From assembly GCA_902568235.1 (NCBI GenBank), contig CACFPS010000003.1, positions 1-64,000 of the forward strand: 64,000 bases of DNA. Direction: 5' to 3'. The position numbers and the translations under genes are program-made. The notes beneath the pieces are model-generated. The model was not told the origin of the DNA, did no database searches, and saw only the letters and a program-made list of their open reading frames with translations. Each line of letters opens with the position of its first letter. The stretch's first letter is position 1. The stretch is from an uncultured Pelagibacteraceae bacterium (lineage in GTDB: Bacteria > Pseudomonadota > Alphaproteobacteria > Pelagibacterales > Pelagibacteraceae). Below, piece after piece: positions 53,563-62,346 of the stretch.

Positions 53563-55139
53563 AATTTGACTACATAATTATTGGAGCAGGAACTGCCGGC
53601 TGCGTTCTTGCTAATAGATTAACTGAAAATGGTCAAAACAATGTGGCAATTTTTGAAGCTGGTAAACCAAGTGATATATGGAAAGTAAACATGCCACTTG
53701 CAATATTATATACAATGCATGATCCGAAATATAATTATAAATATTATTCTGAACCAGAGCCTCATTTACAAAATAGAAAATTATTCTGTCCGAGAGGTAA
53801 AATGATTGGCGGATGTTCGGCTCACAATGGAATGGTGTTTGTAAGAGGGAACCCTAATGATTATGAAAGATGGGCTTCTTTTGGATTAAAAGATTGGTCT
53901 TATGAAAAAGTTTTACCTTATTTTAAAAAAATAGAAACATGGTCAGAAGGAGAAAATGAATATAGAGGCGGCAATGGAATACTTCCAGTTAATCAATCAA
54001 AAAATGACAATCCCTTATTCAAAGCTTTCATAGACTCAGCTGGAGAAGCTGGATACAAAATTAATAACGATATGAATGGTAAAGAACAAGAAGGATTTGG
54101 AATGTATGATGTAACTATTCATAAAGGAGAAAGAGCTAGTGTTTCTAGATATTATTTAAATCCAGCTAAAAAAAGAAAAAATTTAAAAGTATTTAGTGAG
54201 TCTTATGTGGAAAGAATAATTTTCGATGGAAAAAAAGCTATTGGAATTGAAGTTAAAATTAAAAACAAAGTAGAAAAAATTTATTCAAATAAAGAAGTAA
54301 TATTAAGTGGAGGTTCAATTAATTCTCCACAATTACTTATGCTTTCAGGTGTTGGACCAGTAGAGCATTTAAAAGAAAAAGGAATAAAGATAGTGCACGC
54401 TTTAGAGGGAGTTGGTAAAAATTTACAAGATCATTTGGAAACTTATGTTCAACAAGAATGTAAAACATCTGATACTTTGTATTCTTATATTAACAAATTG
54501 AATATGTTGAGGGTTGGAATTCAATGGTTTTTAACAAAAAGAGGGCCCTGCTCTGCTTCATTTTTAGAGGCAGGGGGTTTTTGTAAATCTTCTGCTGAAA
54601 GAGAATATCCAAATATTCAATTTCATTTTTTTCCAGCATTTGTAATTGATCATGGATTGGTTGATCCTGATAGACACGGATACCAACTGCATGCAAGTCC
54701 TAATCATCCTAAAAGTAGAGGTTATGTTGCGTTAAATAGTTCAAATCCATATGATTATCCCAAAATTCAATTTAATTATTTAGAGCATGAGGATGATCTT
54801 AAACAAACAATTGAATGCATTCATGTTGCAAGAAAAATACTAAGTCAAAATTCATTAAAACCTTATGCGGGAAAAGAAATTGGACCAGGAGAGGATGTGC
54901 AAACTAATGAATTATTTGAAGAATACATTAGATCAAAAGCAGAAACTGCTTACCATCCTTCTTGTACTTTAAAAATGGGAGTAGATGAAATGGCAGTAGT
55001 AGATGAAAAATTAAATATACATGGGTTACAAAATATTAGGATAGTTGATGCCTCTGTCATGCCTGAAATTACAAGTGGAAATTTAAATGCTCCAACTTTG
55101 ATGATTGCAGAAAGAGCTGCTGATTTTATTTTAAATTAA
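53559..55139 (+). CDS. GMC-family alcohol oxidoreductase (choline-dehydrogenase-like)
   Basis: A 526-residue FAD enzyme of the GMC family. The dinucleotide motif GAGTAGCVLANRL is at residues 8-20, the GMC signatures appear as RGKMIGGCSAHNGMVFVRG and SGGSINSPQLLMLSGVGP, and the catalytic histidine lies in TAYHPSCTLKMG near the C-terminus. Choline dehydrogenase is the nearest well-known relative, and a betaine-aldehyde-type dehydrogenase is encoded at 60857. Other primary alcohols are possible. It is the last gene of the operon that begins at 50985. Confidence 0.88.
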   Translation: MKFDYIIIGAGTAGCVLANRLTENGQNNVAIFEAGKPSDIWKVNMPLAILYTMHDPKYNYKYYSEPEPHLQNRKLFCPRGKMIGGCSAHNGMVFVRGNPNDYERWASFGLKDWSYEKVLPYFKKIETWSEGENEYRGGNGILPVNQSKNDNPLFKAFIDSAGEAGYKINNDMNGKEQEGFGMYDVTIHKGERASVSRYYLNPAKKRKNLKVFSESYVERIIFDGKKAIGIEVKIKNKVEKIYSNKEVILSGGSINSPQLLMLSGVGPVEHLKEKGIKIVHALEGVGKNLQDHLETYVQQECKTSDTLYSYINKLNMLRVGIQWFLTKRGPCSASFLEAGGFCKSSAEREYPNIQFHFFPAFVIDHGLVDPDRHGYQLHASPNHPKSRGYVALNSSNPYDYPKIQFNYLEHEDDLKQTIECIHVARKILSQNSLKPYAGKEIGPGEDVQTNELFEEYIRSKAETAYHPSCTLKMGVDEMAVVDEKLNIHGLQNIRIVDASVMPEITSGNLNAPTLMIAERAADFILN

Positions 55140-55200
55140 AATTAAAACTAAATTATAATTATTGAAAATATATATTAATTAAATTATTTATTTTGAATAT

Positions 55201-56310
55201 ATGAAAAAAACCATTGTTAGCAGTTGGAATGAGTGGGACCCTCTAAAACATGTAATTGTTGGTAGAGCGGATAATTGCTGTATACCGGCACCAGAGCCTG
55301 CAGTAGATGTAAAAATTCCCCCTGACTCTGTCATGAAAGGGAAACACGGAAGAAGAACTCAAGACTCTATAGATAGAGCAAACGAACTTTTAGATAAATT
55401 TGTAAAAACTTTAGAAAATAGAGGGATAAGAGTTGATAGACCAACTCCTTTAAAATTTGATGAAAAAATTGCTACACCAGATTGGAAAGCGGAACACATG
55501 TTTGGATGTATGCCTTCCAGAGATGTAATTATTACTGTTGGAAAAGAAATGCTGGAAGCAACTATGAGCTTTCGATGTCGATGGTTTGAATATTTAGCTT
55601 ATAGACCATTGATACAAAAATACTTTATGGAAGATCCAGGCATGAAACATGAGTCTGCTCCAAAACCAAGATTAACAGATAAAGATTATCATAAAAATTA
55701 TTTGTCCGATGAAGTAAGCATTGAACAAAGACTAGAGTGGGCTGAAAAAAAATATTTTGTTACAACTGAAGAAGAGCCTCTTTTTGATGCTGCGGATATT
55801 TTAAGATTTGGTAAAGACTTAATTGTACAACATGGTTTTACAACAAATTTAAAAGGTATAGACTGGTTGAAAAGACATTTTCCCGATCATCGAGTTCATA
55901 CTGTAAATTTTCCTGGAGACCCTTACCCTATTCATATAGATGCAACTTTTACCCCCATCAAACCTGGTCTAATATTAAATAACCCTGTAAGAAAACTTCC
56001 TAAAGAGCAAAGAAAAATTTTTGAGAATAACGGGTGGGAAATTATTGAAGCAGCACAACCAGCACATAACTCTCCCCCTCCTCTAACTTATTATTCAATA
56101 TGGTTATCAATGAATATTTTGGTTTTAGATCCAAAAACAGTATGTGTAGAAAAAAGTGAAGTATATCAAGCTGAACAACTGGATAAACTAGGCATGGAAG
56201 TTTTACCTATAGATTTTAGAGAAGCTTATGGCTTTGGTGGAAGTTTACATTGCAGCACAACAGATGTTTACAGAGAAGGAGACTTGCAAGATTATTTTCC
56301 TAAACAATAG
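55201..56310 (+). CDS. Amidinotransferase (glycine-amidinotransferase-like)
   Basis: A 369-residue enzyme of the AGAT/inosamine amidinotransferase family, which moves the amidino group of arginine to an acceptor amine. The catalytic triad has clear counterparts: D199 in FDAADILRFG, H245 in PIHIDATF and C351 in GGSLHCSTTD. The metazoan-type FRCRWFE and NILVLDP segments are also present. The acceptor is unknown: glycine would give guanidinoacetate. The agmatinase-family enzyme at 6.8 kb could in principle recycle a guanidino product. It is preceded by 61 AT-rich bases without a clear ribosome site and is followed by an EamA exporter gene, suggesting a made-and-exported or made-and-modified product. 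Confidence 0.88.
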   Translation: MKKTIVSSWNEWDPLKHVIVGRADNCCIPAPEPAVDVKIPPDSVMKGKHGRRTQDSIDRANELLDKFVKTLENRGIRVDRPTPLKFDEKIATPDWKAEHMFGCMPSRDVIITVGKEMLEATMSFRCRWFEYLAYRPLIQKYFMEDPGMKHESAPKPRLTDKDYHKNYLSDEVSIEQRLEWAEKKYFVTTEEEPLFDAADILRFGKDLIVQHGFTTNLKGIDWLKRHFPDHRVHTVNFPGDPYPIHIDATFTPIKPGLILNNPVRKLPKEQRKIFENNGWEIIEAAQPAHNSPPPLTYYSIWLSMNILVLDPKTVCVEKSEVYQAEQLDKLGMEVLPIDFREAYGFGGSLHCSTTDVYREGDLQDYFPKQ

Positions 56311-56331
56311 AGTTTGTGATATTAGGAGCAA

Positions 56332-57282
56332 GTGTCTAAAAAAAATAATAATCCCAAAGGAATAATCCTTATTCTGATAGCAATGATGGTTTTTTCGGTA
56401 CAGGACGGGATTATGAAACACATTTTTAATTTTGTTTCACTTTATGAAGTATACTTAATAAGAACCGTAGTAAGTTTTATTCTTATTTTAATATTTTTAA
56501 TTTTAACCAAAAAACCAATTGTATTTAAAAGCCAATATCCAATTTTAACACTTTTTCGTGTAATACTTTTTTTCTTTGGTTTTAGTTCGTTTTATATATC
56601 GCTAACAGTATTACCTTTGGGAACGGCTACAGCTTTATTTTTCGTTACTCCCTTTTTAATTACAATATTTGCTTATTTTTTTTTAAAAGAAGAAATAGGT
56701 CCAAGAAGATGGTCTGCCATAGCTGTAGGATTTGTTGGGGTATACATAACCCTAAATCCAGATTTTAGTAATTTTAATTATTTAAGTTTATTGCCGATTT
56801 TATGTGCCTTTTGTTATTCATTATCAATGATAATCATAAAAAAAACTTCAGACAAAGATAGTGTTTATACTCAGACTTTTACTTTTTATATTGGTGCAAT
56901 AATTTTTAGTATAATTTTCTATTTTGTTATTGGAGATGGTAAATTTAATACAACTGAACACCCTGCTGCTCAATTTATATTCAGAGAATGGTTTGTAGAT
57001 ATAGAAAATAGTATTTTATTTATGGTTGCCACTGGTGTTACAGCGACTGTTGCATTTCTTCTATTGTTTTCAGCTTATAGCATAGCGTCACCTGCTGTGG
57101 TTTCGCCTTTTGAATATTCAATTTTATTATGGTCACCTTTGATAGGCTGGATATACTTTAATGAAGTGCCAAGTTTAAGTACAATTATTGGAATACTAAT
57201 AATTGTAAGTAGCGGTGTATATATTTTTTTACGTGAAAAAGCTCAAGATCAATCTATTGTTACCGATAAACCTTTAAGATAA
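56332..57282 (+). CDS. EamA/DMT-family transporter
   Basis: A 316-residue inner-membrane protein with about ten hydrophobic segments and two EamA repeats, beginning GIILILIAMMVFSVQDGIMK. The start is GTG with an AGGAGC ribosome site seven bases before it. It is encoded between the amidinotransferase and an IPNS-like oxygenase whose ATG follows its stop directly, so it may export or import the compound those enzymes handle. Confidence 0.9.
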   Translation: MSKKNNNPKGIILILIAMMVFSVQDGIMKHIFNFVSLYEVYLIRTVVSFILILIFLILTKKPIVFKSQYPILTLFRVILFFFGFSSFYISLTVLPLGTATALFFVTPFLITIFAYFFLKEEIGPRRWSAIAVGFVGVYITLNPDFSNFNYLSLLPILCAFCYSLSMIIIKKTSDKDSVYTQTFTFYIGAIIFSIIFYFVIGDGKFNTTEHPAAQFIFREWFVDIENSILFMVATGVTATVAFLLLFSAYSIASPAVVSPFEYSILLWSPLIGWIYFNEVPSLSTIIGILIIVSSGVYIFLREKAQDQSIVTDKPLR

Positions 57283-58248
57283 ATGGAAAATTTAATTCCT
57301 ACCATTAATATTACTTCAATTTTAAAAGAAGGTTTTCATTCTAAAAAATCAATTCAAACTATTAATAAAATTAAAAAAGCTTGTATGAATATAGGTTTTT
57401 TTCAAATTACAGGTCATGGAATAAGTCAAAAAAATATTAAAAATACTTGTGAAGTTGGTAACAAATTTTTTAATTCATCTGAAAAAAATAAAAAAAAGCT
57501 CTCACCTAAAAAATGGAATTCTAAAAATAAAAATATTTATAGAGGATATTTTCCTAATGATGTGAATGGAAAAGAAGGATTAGACATCGGAGATTTAAAA
57601 GTTTCTCAAAAATACGCTCAAAAAATAAGAAGCCAATATATTGAGTATTTGGATTTAAATAAATCTATAGATAAAAAATCAATTAAAATTTTGTCAGATT
57701 ATTTTGATAATATTTTTATTTTAGGAGAGTTTCTTTTTAAAAGTATAATTAAACTCTATAAAAATGATACCAGTATTTCAAAAAAAATATTTTCTAGATT
57801 AAAAACTCTTAGCACTCTAAGATTTAATTATTATCGCAATCAATCAAAGCCTGTTGAAATTTCAAAACAAGACGGGATAGCTCTAGGATGTGAAACGCAC
57901 GTTGATAGTGGAATATTTACAATTCTCTATCAGGACCAAAAAGGAGGCTTGCAAGTTCAAAATAGAAAAACAAAAAAATGGCTCAATGTTCCTTTTAATA
58001 AAAATGCATTAGTTGTTAATACAGGTAGAGCGCTTGAATTTTTAAGCAATGGTAAATTCAAAGCAACAAACCATAGAGTTCTGTGGAATAAAAAAAATAG
58101 GATGTCTATTCCATTCTTTTTTGAACCTTCTTACGATTTTAAAATGAATAAGTATTTTTTAAATAGATCCAAAATAAATAATAGTGGGTTAATTTACGAA
58201 AAATTTCTTAAACGATCTTTAAAAAAATTCGTTGAATATCAAAGATAA
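57283..58248 (+). CDS. Isopenicillin-N-synthase-like 2-oxoglutarate/Fe(II) oxygenase
   Basis: A 321-residue oxygenase of the IPNS/DIOX family. The DIOX N-terminal segment has IGFFQITGHGI; the iron ligands are H206, D208 (ETHVDSG) and H264 (TNHRV), and R273 with serine (RMSIPFF) binds 2-oxoglutarate. Typical members hydroxylate amino acids, hormones or peptides. It is very lysine- and asparagine-rich outside the core, as AT pressure would give. Together with the upstream amidinotransferase and EamA genes it may tailor a guanidino compound. Confidence 0.88.
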   Translation: MENLIPTINITSILKEGFHSKKSIQTINKIKKACMNIGFFQITGHGISQKNIKNTCEVGNKFFNSSEKNKKKLSPKKWNSKNKNIYRGYFPNDVNGKEGLDIGDLKVSQKYAQKIRSQYIEYLDLNKSIDKKSIKILSDYFDNIFILGEFLFKSIIKLYKNDTSISKKIFSRLKTLSTLRFNYYRNQSKPVEISKQDGIALGCETHVDSGIFTILYQDQKGGLQVQNRKTKKWLNVPFNKNALVVNTGRALEFLSNGKFKATNHRVLWNKKNRMSIPFFFEPSYDFKMNKYFLNRSKINNSGLIYEKFLKRSLKKFVEYQR

Positions 58249-58260
58249 GAATAATAGTAT

Positions 58261-58342
58261 TAAGCTATAAAGCGATACATAACTCGTCGTTATTTCTGAT
58301 ACGAAAGTGGGATAGGTCCTTTTAAATTTTGTTATTAAGGAG
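58261..58342 (+). promoter_or_regulatory. Structured leader before the LLM operon, possible translational switch
   Basis: The 99-base gap before the LLM gene is less AT-rich than other gaps here. It holds a small hairpin ATAAC-TCGTC-GTTAT (58279-58293 region), a GC-richer block ending GGGATAGGTCC, and then TCCTT (58317-58321), which is complementary to AAGGA in the ribosome site (58337-58341). An anti-ribosome-site pairing downstream of a compact conserved-looking block is the layout of a small riboswitch. I could not match it to a known class by eye. Confidence 0.4.
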
Positions 58343-58347
58343 CGTGT

Positions 58348-59514
58348 GTGAAATTTGGATACTTTTGTAATACAACGAACTGGAATAAAAAATCTTATTC
58401 AAAAATTTTAGAAGAGGCTAGAGAAATAACAGTTTATTGTGACCATCATAATTGGAATTCTATTTGGTATACTGAACACCATTTTAACCATGAGGGAATG
58501 GAATCTTGTCCAAATCCATTATTAATGTGTACTGATGCTGCTGCAAGAACAAAACAAATAAGAATTGGTCAAGCTTGTAATGTTATAACTTTTCACAATC
58601 CAATAAAACTAGCTGAAGATGTTGCTATGTTAGATCAAATGTCCAAAGGAAGAGTTGAGTTTGGAATTGGTAGAGGTGTGTATGGTAGAGAGGCCATAAA
58701 CATGAATATAGAAGCTGACCTAAAAGACCAAGCAAAAAATTTTAGATTATTTGAAGAAACATTAACAATAATAAAAAAAGCTTGGACTAAAGATTTTTTT
58801 AATCATACTGGAGAATTCTATACTTATCCAACACCAAATTTTATTTGGCAACATGATATGAGCCCACCAAATGAAAATTTTTTGGATTTAAAAACAAATG
58901 AAATAAAAAAAATTAGCGTTATTCCAAAACCTTTTCAAAAACCTCATCCTCCAATTTGGCAAGTTGTTGATGGAGAAAGGTCTATACAGTGGGCAGCAAC
59001 AAATGGATTAAATACTATAATGTGGATTCCTACGGTTAAAGCTTTAAAAAAACGTTTTGACATTTATAAAGACGCAAAATCAAAAGCCGAAGATAGAGAT
59101 GTTCCGTTAGGTGAAGGAATTTCTCTTGTTAGAGATATGTTTGTTGCAGAAACTATGAAAGATGCTGAAAAACTTGCAGGAGATCACATTATAAATTACA
59201 TGAGATGGGTTTGTCATTGGAGAGGTTTGGGTAATCATATGGATCCAGGTGAAGATTTGCCAGAAACCAAAAGTAAATTAGATCTTTTAAATTATGATTT
59301 TTTACACAAAAGAAATTTACTTTTTGGTACTCCTGATTATGTTGTAGAAAAAATAAAAGAACTTCAGTCAGAATTAAATCTACAAAATCTTCAAGTTTGG
59401 TCAAACTTTCCGGGTATTGATCACGAAGCTTGTATGAGAAGTATTAAATTATTTAATGATGAAGTAATTCCAAAAATTAATAATAAAAAATCAAATATTC
59501 AGAAAGCAAGCTAA
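58348..59514 (+). CDS. LLM-class (luciferase-like) flavin-dependent monooxygenase
   Basis: A 388-residue LLM flavoenzyme. WYTEHHFNHEGM, CNVITFHNPIKLAEDVAMLDQMSKGRVEFGIGRG and the FRLFEETLTIIKKAW block match the long-chain monooxygenase branch of the family. It starts at GTG with an AAGGAG site five bases before it. It heads an operon with an AA_synth-family protein, an alpha/beta hydrolase and an aldehyde dehydrogenase, a set that resembles oxidative ring-opening pathways such as trigonelline breakdown. No flavin reductase is adjacent. Confidence 0.9.
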   Translation: MKFGYFCNTTNWNKKSYSKILEEAREITVYCDHHNWNSIWYTEHHFNHEGMESCPNPLLMCTDAAARTKQIRIGQACNVITFHNPIKLAEDVAMLDQMSKGRVEFGIGRGVYGREAINMNIEADLKDQAKNFRLFEETLTIIKKAWTKDFFNHTGEFYTYPTPNFIWQHDMSPPNENFLDLKTNEIKKISVIPKPFQKPHPPIWQVVDGERSIQWAATNGLNTIMWIPTVKALKKRFDIYKDAKSKAEDRDVPLGEGISLVRDMFVAETMKDAEKLAGDHIINYMRWVCHWRGLGNHMDPGEDLPETKSKLDLLNYDFLHKRNLLFGTPDYVVEKIKELQSELNLQNLQVWSNFPGIDHEACMRSIKLFNDEVIPKINNKKSNIQKAS

Positions 59515-60101
59515 TGGAATTAAAATTAAGAAAATTTGTTAAATTTGTAGATAAAACTTTTATTGAAGGAGGAAAAAAAGCAAAGGAACCTGTTTTATTA
59601 GTTTCTGTTGCCGCGGTAATTCAAAATCCTTGGACAGGAAAAGGTTTTGTTGAAGATTTAAAACCGGAAATATTAGATTTAGCTCCGAAACTTGGAGACA
59701 TTTTAGTTCCGGAACTTATAAAAGAAATTGGATCAGGTGATAAAATTTTAGCTTACGGAAAAGCTGCCATGGTAGGTCTAAATGGAGAAATAGAGCATGC
59801 GTCAGCTTTTATACACACTTTAAGATTTGGTAATAAATTTAGAGATGCAGTTGGTGGAACTGCTTATCTAAGCTTTACAAATACTAGAGGTCCAGCGGGT
59901 TCGAAGATTTCGCTACCAATGATGCATAAAACTGATGCAGGACTTAGACCTTATTATCTAACTCATGAATTTACAATTCAAGATGCGCCTAACGAAGATG
60001 AAATAGTTGTTGCTATAGGTGGTGCTCCGGCAGGAAGAGCCCATGCTAGAACGGGTGACAGATATCAAGACATGAAAGAGATGGGTATTGAGCCTAAATA
60101 A
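59514..60101 (+). CDS. AA_synth (DUF1185)-family protein
   Basis: A 195-residue cytosolic protein that I recognise as the so-called amino acid synthesis family (PF06684-type). Typical features are the NPWTGKGFVEDL segment near residue 38, YGKAAMVGLNGEIEHA mid-protein and the late AIGGAPAGRAHAR. The biochemical function is not established. Such genes commonly sit beside LLM monooxygenases and hydrolases in catabolic operons, and here the start overlaps the LLM stop by one base (TAATG). Confidence 0.87.
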   Translation: MELKLRKFVKFVDKTFIEGGKKAKEPVLLVSVAAVIQNPWTGKGFVEDLKPEILDLAPKLGDILVPELIKEIGSGDKILAYGKAAMVGLNGEIEHASAFIHTLRFGNKFRDAVGGTAYLSFTNTRGPAGSKISLPMMHKTDAGLRPYYLTHEFTIQDAPNEDEIVVAIGGAPAGRAHARTGDRYQDMKEMGIEPK

Positions 60102-60864
60102 TAAAACTTACTATAATTATATTGATAAAAAAACTATACCAATAGTTTTTATTCATGGAGTTGGTTTAGATCACAAAATGTGGTCTCCGCAGATAAATTA
60201 TTTTAAAAACTTTTCTACTATAACTTATGATCTTCTTGGACACGGAAGAACTCCTTTAAAAAAAGAAGAAATTAAATTCAATGACTATGTGGAGCAATTA
60301 TTAGCTATAATTGAATTTTTAAAATTAGAAAAAATTAATTTAGTAGGTTTTTCTATTGGATCTTTAATTGCTTTAAATTTTGCATCAGATTTTCAAAACA
60401 AATTAAATTCTTTAACTTTAATAGCAACAACTTACAAAAGAACTTCTGAACAAAGGCAAGCAGTTATTGATAGAGTAAATTTAGCAAAATTAAATAAACC
60501 AATTTCTCAACTAGCTATGAAAAGATGGTTTACAGATGAATATCTAAAAAAAAATCCAATTATTTATGAAGAATTCACAAAAATTTTAACTAAGGATGGC
60601 GAGGATCAAAAAAATTTTATTAAAGCTTATGAATTATTTGCCCATTATAAAGATGATTTAGAAAAAATTAAAAAAATAAATACAAAAACTCTTGTTATGA
60701 CCGGATCTAATGATCCAGGATCTACCCCTGAAATGTCGAAAAAACTATCAAATGATTTGAATAATTCTTTATACACTGAAATAAATAATGGCAAACATCT
60801 CTGTAGTATTGAATGCGCAGATGATGTTAATATTAATATTAAAAAATTTATAGAAAATGGCTGA
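60088..60864 (+). CDS. Alpha/beta hydrolase
   Basis: A 258-residue hydrolase with HGVGLDHKMW, the nucleophile elbow GFSIGS, an acid residue in TGSNDPGSTP and a late histidine in GKHLCSIEC. It is paralogous to the hydrolase at 48198. The best start is a TTG at 60088 inside the preceding gene (14-base overlap), because no ATG occurs before the first core strand. Its 3' end overlaps the aldehyde dehydrogenase by eight bases. Likely substrate: an ester, enol-lactone or amide formed after the LLM monooxygenase. Confidence 0.87.
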   Translation: MSLNNKTYYNYIDKKTIPIVFIHGVGLDHKMWSPQINYFKNFSTITYDLLGHGRTPLKKEEIKFNDYVEQLLAIIEFLKLEKINLVGFSIGSLIALNFASDFQNKLNSLTLIATTYKRTSEQRQAVIDRVNLAKLNKPISQLAMKRWFTDEYLKKNPIIYEEFTKILTKDGEDQKNFIKAYELFAHYKDDLEKIKKINTKTLVMTGSNDPGSTPEMSKKLSNDLNNSLYTEINNGKHLCSIECADDVNINIKKFIENG

Positions 60865-62338
60865 AATAAAAAAATATAAAATGTTTATAGACGGTGAATG
60901 GGCAGACTCTGAAAGTAAAAAAACTTTTCAATCCTTAAATCCAGAAAATAATGAACCTTGGGTAGAAGTTCCTGAGGCTAGTGAAAAGGATGTGGATAGA
61001 GCCGTAAATGCTGCACAAAAAGCTTTTGAAGGAACATGGTCAAAATTATTTCCAAGAGAAAGAGCTAAATACTTAAAATTCATTGCAGAAGAACTTAGAC
61101 AAAATGCTGAACTTCTGGGAAAAATCGAAACTATTGATACTGGAAAACTATTTAAAGAAACAAAAACTCAAGCAAATTATATTGCTGAATATTATGATTA
61201 CTACGCAGGCCTTGCTGATAAAGTAGAAGGAACTGTTTTACCAATTGATAAACCTAATATGCAAGTAATAACTACTAGAGTACCAATTGGAGTTGTTGCA
61301 GCAATTATCCCTTGGAACTCTCAAATGCTACTAACAGCAGTAAAGTTAGCTCCTGCGCTTGCAATGGGAAATGCAGTAGTTATTAAATCTTCTGAGCTTG
61401 CACCTGCAACACTATTTGAATTTGCAAAATTAATTGAAAAAGTTGGAATACCAAGAGGAGTCGTAAATATAATTTCTGGTTTTGGAGAACCATGTGGAAG
61501 AGCTTTAACGTCTCACAAATTAGTAGAAAGAGTTGCTTTCACTGGAGGACCTGAAACAGCGAGACATATAATAAGAAATTCAGCTGATAATTTATCTCAA
61601 GTAAGTCTTGAGCTAGGAGGCAAGAGTCCTGTTGCTGTATTTGAAGATGCTGATCAAGAAAATGCTTTAAATGGAATTACTGCTGGTATTTTTGGTGCAA
61701 GTGGACAAAGTTGTATAGCTGGATCAAGACTTTATATACAAAATAGCATTTATGATAATTTTTTAGAAAAAATTGTAAATAAAGCAAACAAAATAAAATT
61801 GGGCTCCCCAATGGACTCTGAAACTCAAATGGGACCTTTAAGTAGCTTGAAACAATTAGAGATTATTGAAAAAAATATTAAACTTACTTTAGACCAAGGC
61901 GGAAAGCTTAGATGTGGAGGCAAAAGACATGCTATGTCAAATAAAGGATATTATTTTCCTCCTACAGTAATTGAATGTGATAATCATAATTTACCAACAG
62001 CTGAAAATGAATTATTTGGACCTGTTCTATCTGTGATGAAGTTTAATGATGAAAACGAAGTAATCAGTAAAATGAATGATAATCAGTATGGTTTATCATC
62101 TGGAATTTATACTAAAGATATAAATAGAGGGTTAAGAGTATCAAATGCAATACGTGCAGGAATTACATTTGTAAATACTTATAGATTAATTTCTCCTTCT
62201 GCTCCTTTTGGTGGAATGAAAGATAGTGGTTATGGAAAAGAAGCAGGAATTGAATCAATTAAAGACTATACAAGAATTAAAACAACTTGGTTTAATACAT
62301 CTGACAAACCTATGGATGACCCATTCACAATGGGATAA
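60857..62338 (+). CDS. Aldehyde dehydrogenase (betaine-aldehyde-dehydrogenase-like)
   Basis: A 493-residue aldehyde dehydrogenase with IPWNSQMLL, the general base in LELGGKSP and the catalytic cysteine in ASGQSCIAGSR. The N-terminal FIDGEWADSES and the C-terminal TFVNTYRLISPSAPFGGMKDSG place it nearer the betaine-aldehyde/hydroxymuconic-semialdehyde group than the two 477-residue paralogues in this window. It may oxidise the aldehyde from the LLM pathway, or betaine aldehyde from the GMC enzyme at 53559. Confidence 0.92.
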   Translation: MAEIKKYKMFIDGEWADSESKKTFQSLNPENNEPWVEVPEASEKDVDRAVNAAQKAFEGTWSKLFPRERAKYLKFIAEELRQNAELLGKIETIDTGKLFKETKTQANYIAEYYDYYAGLADKVEGTVLPIDKPNMQVITTRVPIGVVAAIIPWNSQMLLTAVKLAPALAMGNAVVIKSSELAPATLFEFAKLIEKVGIPRGVVNIISGFGEPCGRALTSHKLVERVAFTGGPETARHIIRNSADNLSQVSLELGGKSPVAVFEDADQENALNGITAGIFGASGQSCIAGSRLYIQNSIYDNFLEKIVNKANKIKLGSPMDSETQMGPLSSLKQLEIIEKNIKLTLDQGGKLRCGGKRHAMSNKGYYFPPTVIECDNHNLPTAENELFGPVLSVMKFNDENEVISKMNDNQYGLSSGIYTKDINRGLRVSNAIRAGITFVNTYRLISPSAPFGGMKDSGYGKEAGIESIKDYTRIKTTWFNTSDKPMDDPFTMG

Positions 62339-62346
62339 ATAAATAA

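Noticed and set aside
58249-58347. tRNA or known riboswitch in the LLM leader
   Set aside because: No cloverleaf, and no match by eye to SAM-II, SAM-V, glycine, glutamine or guanidine motifs; kept only as a structured leader of unknown class.
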